From an archaeon (GTDB lineage Archaea; Nanobdellota; Nanobdellia; Pacearchaeales; GW2011-AR1), in contig JABIDS010000024.1 of NCBI GenBank assembly GCA_018651605.1, positions 1-55,337 on the forward strand: 55,337 nt of DNA, in the 5' to 3' direction. Positions 52,014 to 55,337 of this stretch are shown here, piece by piece. Every line of letters begins with the position of its first letter. Position 1 is the first letter of the stretch. Below the pieces are notes generated by a model. That model worked only from the letters and a program-made list of their open reading frames with translations, was not told where the DNA came from and made no database searches. The translations under genes and the position numbers were made by a program.

Positions 52014-52079
52014 AATAATGGAAACCAAATTTTATAAAGGATGGTTTCTTATATTTAAGATGAAAGGAGGTTTATTATA

Positions 52080-52397
52080 ATGAATAAAAAAGGAGCAGAA
52101 ATGACTGTTGGAACAATTGTTATAATAATTTTAGCCTTGGTTGTGTTGGTGGTTCTTGTGATGGGATTTACAACTGGCTGGGGGAATTTATGGCAGAAGA
52201 TGACGGGTTTTGGTGGGGGTGATGATAATGTTCAGACAGTTATTCAAAGTTGTCAAATAGCTTGTGCAGAAGGAAGTCAATATGATTTTTGTGATTTGAA
52301 AAGAAATGTTGTTGAAGGTGGTGAGAAATCTGAACAAAAATGTAGTGATTTAATTGGAAAAGGTGGATTGAAGTGTGATGCTATTGTTTGTCCTTAA
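52080..52397 (+). CDS. Prepilin-like protein, paralogue of 51453
   Basis: This 105-residue protein starts MNKKGAEMTVGTIVIIILAL, a KKG leader and E at the usual pilin spacing. GFTTGWGNLWQKMTGFGGGD then matches the previous gene. The tail has seven Cys (SCQIACAEG, FCDL, KCSDL, CDAIVC). It has a strong Shine-Dalgarno AAAGGAGG about 7 nt before the ATG, with a TTTATAAAG box further upstream at 52030, so it also has its own leadered transcript. Confidence 0.62.
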   Translation: MNKKGAEMTVGTIVIIILALVVLVVLVMGFTTGWGNLWQKMTGFGGGDDNVQTVIQSCQIACAEGSQYDFCDLKRNVVEGGEKSEQKCSDLIGKGGLKCDAIVCP

Positions 52398-52450
52398 TTG
52401 GATTTTATTTTTTTAGGTAGGTTTTTAAATTTAGATAGTCTTAGTTTGGA

Positions 52451-52579
52451 ATGGATTATTCAATTGATGGTAAGAGAAAGAGTAAGAATGATAAGAAAGC
52501 TAAGGGTAGATATAATAGGTATAAGAAGGGTGGAGGGCGAAGGAGTGGAGGCAGGACTGCGAGCGAGAAGAAGGTTTAG
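52451..52579 (+). CDS. 42-residue very basic micro-protein
   Basis: A short ORF (MDYSIDGKRKSKNDKK...) ending in Gly/Arg-rich KGGGRRSGGRTASEKKV. A TATA-like TTTTTAAAT box lies 21-29 nt before its ATG, the leaderless spacing used elsewhere here. It overlaps another frame with a longer but implausible ORF. It may be a small RNA- or DNA-binding protein. It ends 34 nt before Kae1. Confidence 0.45.
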   Translation: MDYSIDGKRKSKNDKKAKGRYNRYKKGGGRRSGGRTASEKKV

Positions 52580-52613
52580 ATAATCTTATAAATAAGTTTT
52601 TTGTTTTATTTCT

Positions 52614-53597
52614 ATGAGTATTATAATAGGAATTGAAAGTACGGCGCATACATTTGGTGTTGGTGTAGTTAAGAATGGAAATGTTTTGAGTAATGTTAGA
52701 GATGGTTATACTACTGAAAGTGGAGGGATTATTCCAATGGATGCTGCGAAGCATCATGTTGAAATTGCTGAAGATGTTTGGGTTAAGGCTTTAGATGAGG
52801 CTGGTGTTAGTGAAGGAGAAATTAGTGGTATTGCTATTTCTCAGGCACCTGGTTTGGCTCCTTGTTTGATTGAAGGGATGAAATTTGCTAAAAAGAAATG
52901 TAAAGAGTTGAATGTTGGTTTGGTTTGTGTTAATCATTGTGTTGCTCATTTGGAGATTGGTAGGTTGACTGGTGCTAAGGATCCTGTTTTGTTGTATGCT
53001 TCTGGGGCGAATACTCAGGTGATTGCTTATAGTGGTGGAAAGTATAGGGTTTTTGGTGAGACTTTGGATATTGGTATTGGTAATTTTATTGATAATTTTG
53101 CGAGAGTGATTGGGCAAGGTTTTCCTGGAGGGCCTAAGGTTCAGGAGTTGGCTTTGAAAGGGAAGTATGTTGAATTGCCTTATTCTATTAAGGGAATGGA
53201 TGTTGCTTTTTCTGGGATGTTGACTAAACTAAAGCAAATGTATGAAAAGGGTTTTGGTGCTGAAGACTTATCGTTTAGTTTGCAAGAAACTGCTTTTGGG
53301 ATGTTGGTGGAGGCTTCGGAAAGGGCTTTGGCTCATACTGGAAAAAAGGAGTTGTTATTGGGTGGAGGTGTTGGTTGTAATTCTCGTTTGCAAGAAATGT
53401 GTAAAATTATGTGTGAAGAAAGAGGTTGTAAGTTTTTTGTTCCTCGTCGGGAATTTTTGGTTGATAATGGTGGAATGATTGCATATTTGGGTTGGTTGAT
53501 GTTTGAGAAAGGATTGGTTGTTGATGTTTGTGATTTGGATGAAGTTGATATTGATTCTAAAGAGAGAACAGATATGGTTGATGTTAGGTGGAAGTGA
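52614..53597 (+). CDS. kae1: Kae1/TsaD tRNA N6-threonylcarbamoyltransferase subunit
   Basis: This 327-residue enzyme has the ASKHA fold signature: IGIESTAHTFGVGVV (start), AAKHHVEIAEDV, HCVAHLEIGR (the HxxxH metal site), LYASGANTQV, FSGMLTKL and LLGGGVGCNSRLQ. It is the catalytic subunit of KEOPS, forming t6A37 in ANN-decoding tRNAs. Length is normal for archaeal Kae1 and there is no Bud32 fusion. A TTATAAATAAG box about 30 nt before the ATG supports this start. The other KEOPS subunits are not in the window. Confidence 0.95.
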   Translation: MSIIIGIESTAHTFGVGVVKNGNVLSNVRDGYTTESGGIIPMDAAKHHVEIAEDVWVKALDEAGVSEGEISGIAISQAPGLAPCLIEGMKFAKKKCKELNVGLVCVNHCVAHLEIGRLTGAKDPVLLYASGANTQVIAYSGGKYRVFGETLDIGIGNFIDNFARVIGQGFPGGPKVQELALKGKYVELPYSIKGMDVAFSGMLTKLKQMYEKGFGAEDLSFSLQETAFGMLVEASERALAHTGKKELLLGGGVGCNSRLQEMCKIMCEERGCKFFVPRREFLVDNGGMIAYLGWLMFEKGLVVDVCDLDEVDIDSKERTDMVDVRWK

Positions 53598-53686
53598 GAG
53601 ATTGTTTTTATCGACGCCCTTTTACGGAATATTTATAAAGGTTAAATGTATTTGAAATATATATTATTAATCATAATATAAAAAAG

Positions 53687-55045
53687 ATGATAAAATTTAA
53701 TAAATCTTCGAAGATTGCACTGAAATATTTTTTAATGATTATGTTAATTGGTGGTTTCCTTTTTGTTTTGATGAGTTCTGGATTTGTTATTGGTGAGAAT
53801 TATGTGGGTCATACTGAAAGTGGTATTGTAAATATTTCTATTCTTGAAGATGATGCATCTCAGGTTCTTAATTTAACTTTTAATAATACTGGAGTTTTAG
53901 AAGTTGCTGCTCCAGATAATGTAACTGAATTTAATGTGACTATTCCTGATTCTTTTAAATATATTGCAAGTACTCAAGCTTCAAATGTTTCTTCTGCTTT
54001 TACAAATACAAGTGTTGTTTTGAGGTGGTATAATTTTACTCATGGTATTCTTAATGCATCTTCTACTTCTGCTAAAAGTGCTATTGGAGAATTTGGTTTT
54101 AATGTAAGTGCAATTACTCCTGGAAGTTATATGTTAAATATGACTATTTTGAATGGAACTGCAGGTAATCTTACTTATTCCAATGCTACTGTTAATATTA
54201 CTGTTAATGATACTACTGCCCCTGTAGTTGAATATGATGCTACAACTACTGCAAATTTAAGTCATGTAACTTCTAGCTCTGTTTATGTAGGTGTTTCAGT
54301 AGTTGAAGTATTTCCTTCATTTATAACTTTTAATTTAAGTTATGTTAATGGAACTAATGTTAATTTAACAACTTATTCTATGAGTAGTCAAACTGATAAT
54401 ACTAATATTACCTTTATAGGATTAGGTATTGGAACTTATATTGTAAATGTTAGTGTGAATGATACTTCTGGAAATACAACTACTATTTATAGGACTTTTT
54501 CATTGGGAAGTGCTACGACAACTAGTGATGATACTAGTAGTGGGGGTAGTGCTGGTGTAACTCCTTCTTATTGGAAATTAACTCGTTCTGTAACTAATGA
54601 AGATTTTGAACAAGGATTTACAAGAGATTTTGGAGTTAAAGAAAGAATAAAATTTATGATTAATGGTGCTAATCATTATATGGGGGTTTTAAGTTTAACT
54701 TCTTCTATAGTGATTATCAATGTTTCTTCTACCCCTCAACAAGCAACTTTAAATATTGGAGACTTAAGAAAATTTGATGTTACTGATGATGATTATTATG
54801 ATTTGAGTGTTAAATTCAATTCAATTTCAAATAATAAGGCCACATTAACTACTAAGGCTATTAAAGAATTAGTTACTGAAGAAAGTGAGGTTGAAGAACA
54901 AGATAAGGAAACTGTAGCCATAGATGAATCAAAAGAAGATATGGATGAAGATGATGAAGGTATTGTTGGATTGGTTGTAATAATTATTCTTGGTTTGGTA
55001 GTAGTCGGAGTTATTATTTATTATATTCTTAAGAAGAAAAAGTAA
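53687..55045 (+). CDS. S-layer-like or surface glycoprotein with C-terminal anchor
   Basis: This 452-residue protein has an N-terminal signal helix (about 15-33) ending MSSGFVIGENYVG, and an outside part with dense N-x-S/T sequons and Ig-like repeats (about 45-290, including YILSVNVNDTSGNTT-like motifs). A TTSDDTSSGGS linker, an alpha/beta segment, an acidic stretch and a membrane helix (about 426-447) before KKKK follow. It is expected to be glycosylated and displayed. The end of the 1163-residue and giant proteins is similar in plan, but not in sequence. It has a TTTATAAAG box about 55 nt before the ATG. Confidence 0.65.
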   Translation: MIKFNKSSKIALKYFLMIMLIGGFLFVLMSSGFVIGENYVGHTESGIVNISILEDDASQVLNLTFNNTGVLEVAAPDNVTEFNVTIPDSFKYIASTQASNVSSAFTNTSVVLRWYNFTHGILNASSTSAKSAIGEFGFNVSAITPGSYMLNMTILNGTAGNLTYSNATVNITVNDTTAPVVEYDATTTANLSHVTSSSVYVGVSVVEVFPSFITFNLSYVNGTNVNLTTYSMSSQTDNTNITFIGLGIGTYIVNVSVNDTSGNTTTIYRTFSLGSATTTSDDTSSGGSAGVTPSYWKLTRSVTNEDFEQGFTRDFGVKERIKFMINGANHYMGVLSLTSSIVIINVSSTPQQATLNIGDLRKFDVTDDDYYDLSVKFNSISNNKATLTTKAIKELVTEESEVEEQDKETVAIDESKEDMDEDDEGIVGLVVIIILGLVVVGVIIYYILKKKK

Positions 55046-55092
55046 TTAGTTAATTTTTTAAATGGTTTTTTGTTGGGTTTATCATAGGGTAT

Positions 55093-55165
55093 GCCCCTGT
55101 AGTGCAGTGGTCAAGCATCCAGCCTTCTCAAGGCTGTGACCCGGGTTCAAATCCCGGTGGGGGCA
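55093..55165 (+). tRNA. tRNA-Glu (anticodon CTC)
   Basis: The cloverleaf folds completely. Acceptor GCCCCTG pairs with TGGGGGC (two wobble pairs). The D arm is GTGC/GCAT, the anticodon arm CAGCC/GGCTG with loop TTCTCAA (CTC, decoding GAG), and the T arm CCGGG/CCCGG with loop TTCAAAT. The discriminator base is A at 55165, and no CCA is encoded. No intron. Archaeal tRNA-Glu genes commonly begin GCCCC. Confidence 0.95.
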
Positions 55166-55221
55166 TTTAACCTTAGGTTAAACAATGCAACATTTATATA
55201 CTAGGAAGTGTTCTAATATAT

Positions 55222-55337
55222 ATGAAAGTATATAGCAAAGAAGATGGTCTAAATCGTGTATATGATTTTGATAAAAGAATTAACACACAGATAGCCAAGC
55301 TTAAAAAAATTAATAATATTAATTCTAAAAAAGTTAT
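55222..55337 (+). CDS. Truncated N-terminus, possible tyrosine recombinase (integrase)
   Basis: An ORF starting MKVYSKEDGLNRVYDFDKRI runs off the window after 38 codons. The basic start with VYDFDKRINTQIAKLKKI resembles the SAM-like N-terminal domain of archaeal tyrosine recombinases (XerA type), and the gene lies 57 bp after a tRNA gene, a usual integration site. A TTTATATA box about 30 nt before the ATG supports the start. The catalytic domain is outside the window, so the call is tentative. Confidence 0.4.
   Translation, partial: MKVYSKEDGLNRVYDFDKRINTQIAKLKKINNINSKKV

Noticed and set aside
52398-52583. 61-codon ORF starting right after the 105-residue pilin-like gene
   Set aside because: Low-quality composition and a different frame from the better supported 42-codon ORF at 52451, which has a correctly placed TATA box.

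Overview
The window is AT-rich DNA from an archaeon, most likely a DPANN lineage of the Nanoarchaeota/Pacearchaeota/Woesearchaeota type. The domain assignment rests on a Kae1 gene, an archaeal Dph6-type diphthamide synthetase, a Hef-type helicase and XPF nuclease, a PRC-barrel protein, FlaI/TadC-type pilus motors, sequon-rich surface proteins, and many genes whose ATG lies about 20-35 nt downstream of an archaeal TATA box (leaderless promoters). The DPANN placement is an inference from the very small intergenic regions, the many short orphan membrane proteins and the split Hef.

Layout. 0.2-1.5 kb: dph6 and a RHH/RelE toxin-antitoxin pair. 1.6-19.6 kb: the most striking locus, one 5,383-residue protein (start at 1638) with a small cytoplasmic N-terminus, a membrane anchor, about 4,800 sequon-rich outside residues (acidic repeats, three ~575-residue Gly-rich repeats, a LamG-like domain, many Ig-like segments), a second membrane helix and a cytoplasmic HerA/VirB4-like ATPase. 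A Lys-rich coiled-coil gene follows it. 19.6-23.4 kb: a convergent DNRLRE-type surface protein and a small secreted protein. 23.5-28.2 kb: zinc-ribbon protein, M16 peptidase, DUF378 and another small membrane protein, an arginase-family enzyme carrying a GC-rich in-frame insertion, and a membrane protein sharing its N-terminal module with the giant. 28.2-31.5 kb: Hef split into a nuclease gene and a helicase gene, with a small HExxH protein and structured non-coding DNA between them. 31.5-39.9 kb: small membrane or unknown proteins, a degenerate S2P-like protein, PRC-barrel, three paralogous four-helix membrane proteins, an XRE/DUF2178 pair with visible operators, DUF4013, and two coiled-coil proteins near the pilus motor.

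39.9-52.4 kb: a type IV pilus-like locus. The secretion ATPase and the TadC/FlaJ-type platform are separated by a 2.8 kb accessory island, and the platform is followed by a tightly overlapping run of ten to eleven small proteins, most starting with a short K/R-G leader and a hydrophobic helix like archaeal prepilins. 52.4-55.3 kb: a tiny basic ORF, Kae1, an S-layer-like surface protein, tRNA-Glu(CTC) and the beginning of what may be a tyrosine recombinase at the right edge.

Three families of short structured intergenic repeats occur, each in two copies (34.84-35.05 and 38.72-38.85 kb; 35.16-35.25 and 43.98-44.05 kb; 28.94-29.00 and 42.36-42.42 kb). One copy sits inside a broken SIS-domain (sedoheptulose-7-phosphate isomerase-like) gene. 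No CRISPR array, rRNA gene or intact insertion sequence was seen. The main theme is cell-surface and contact machinery: a membrane-spanning motor-adhesin, several sequon-rich surface proteins and a divergent pilus system.
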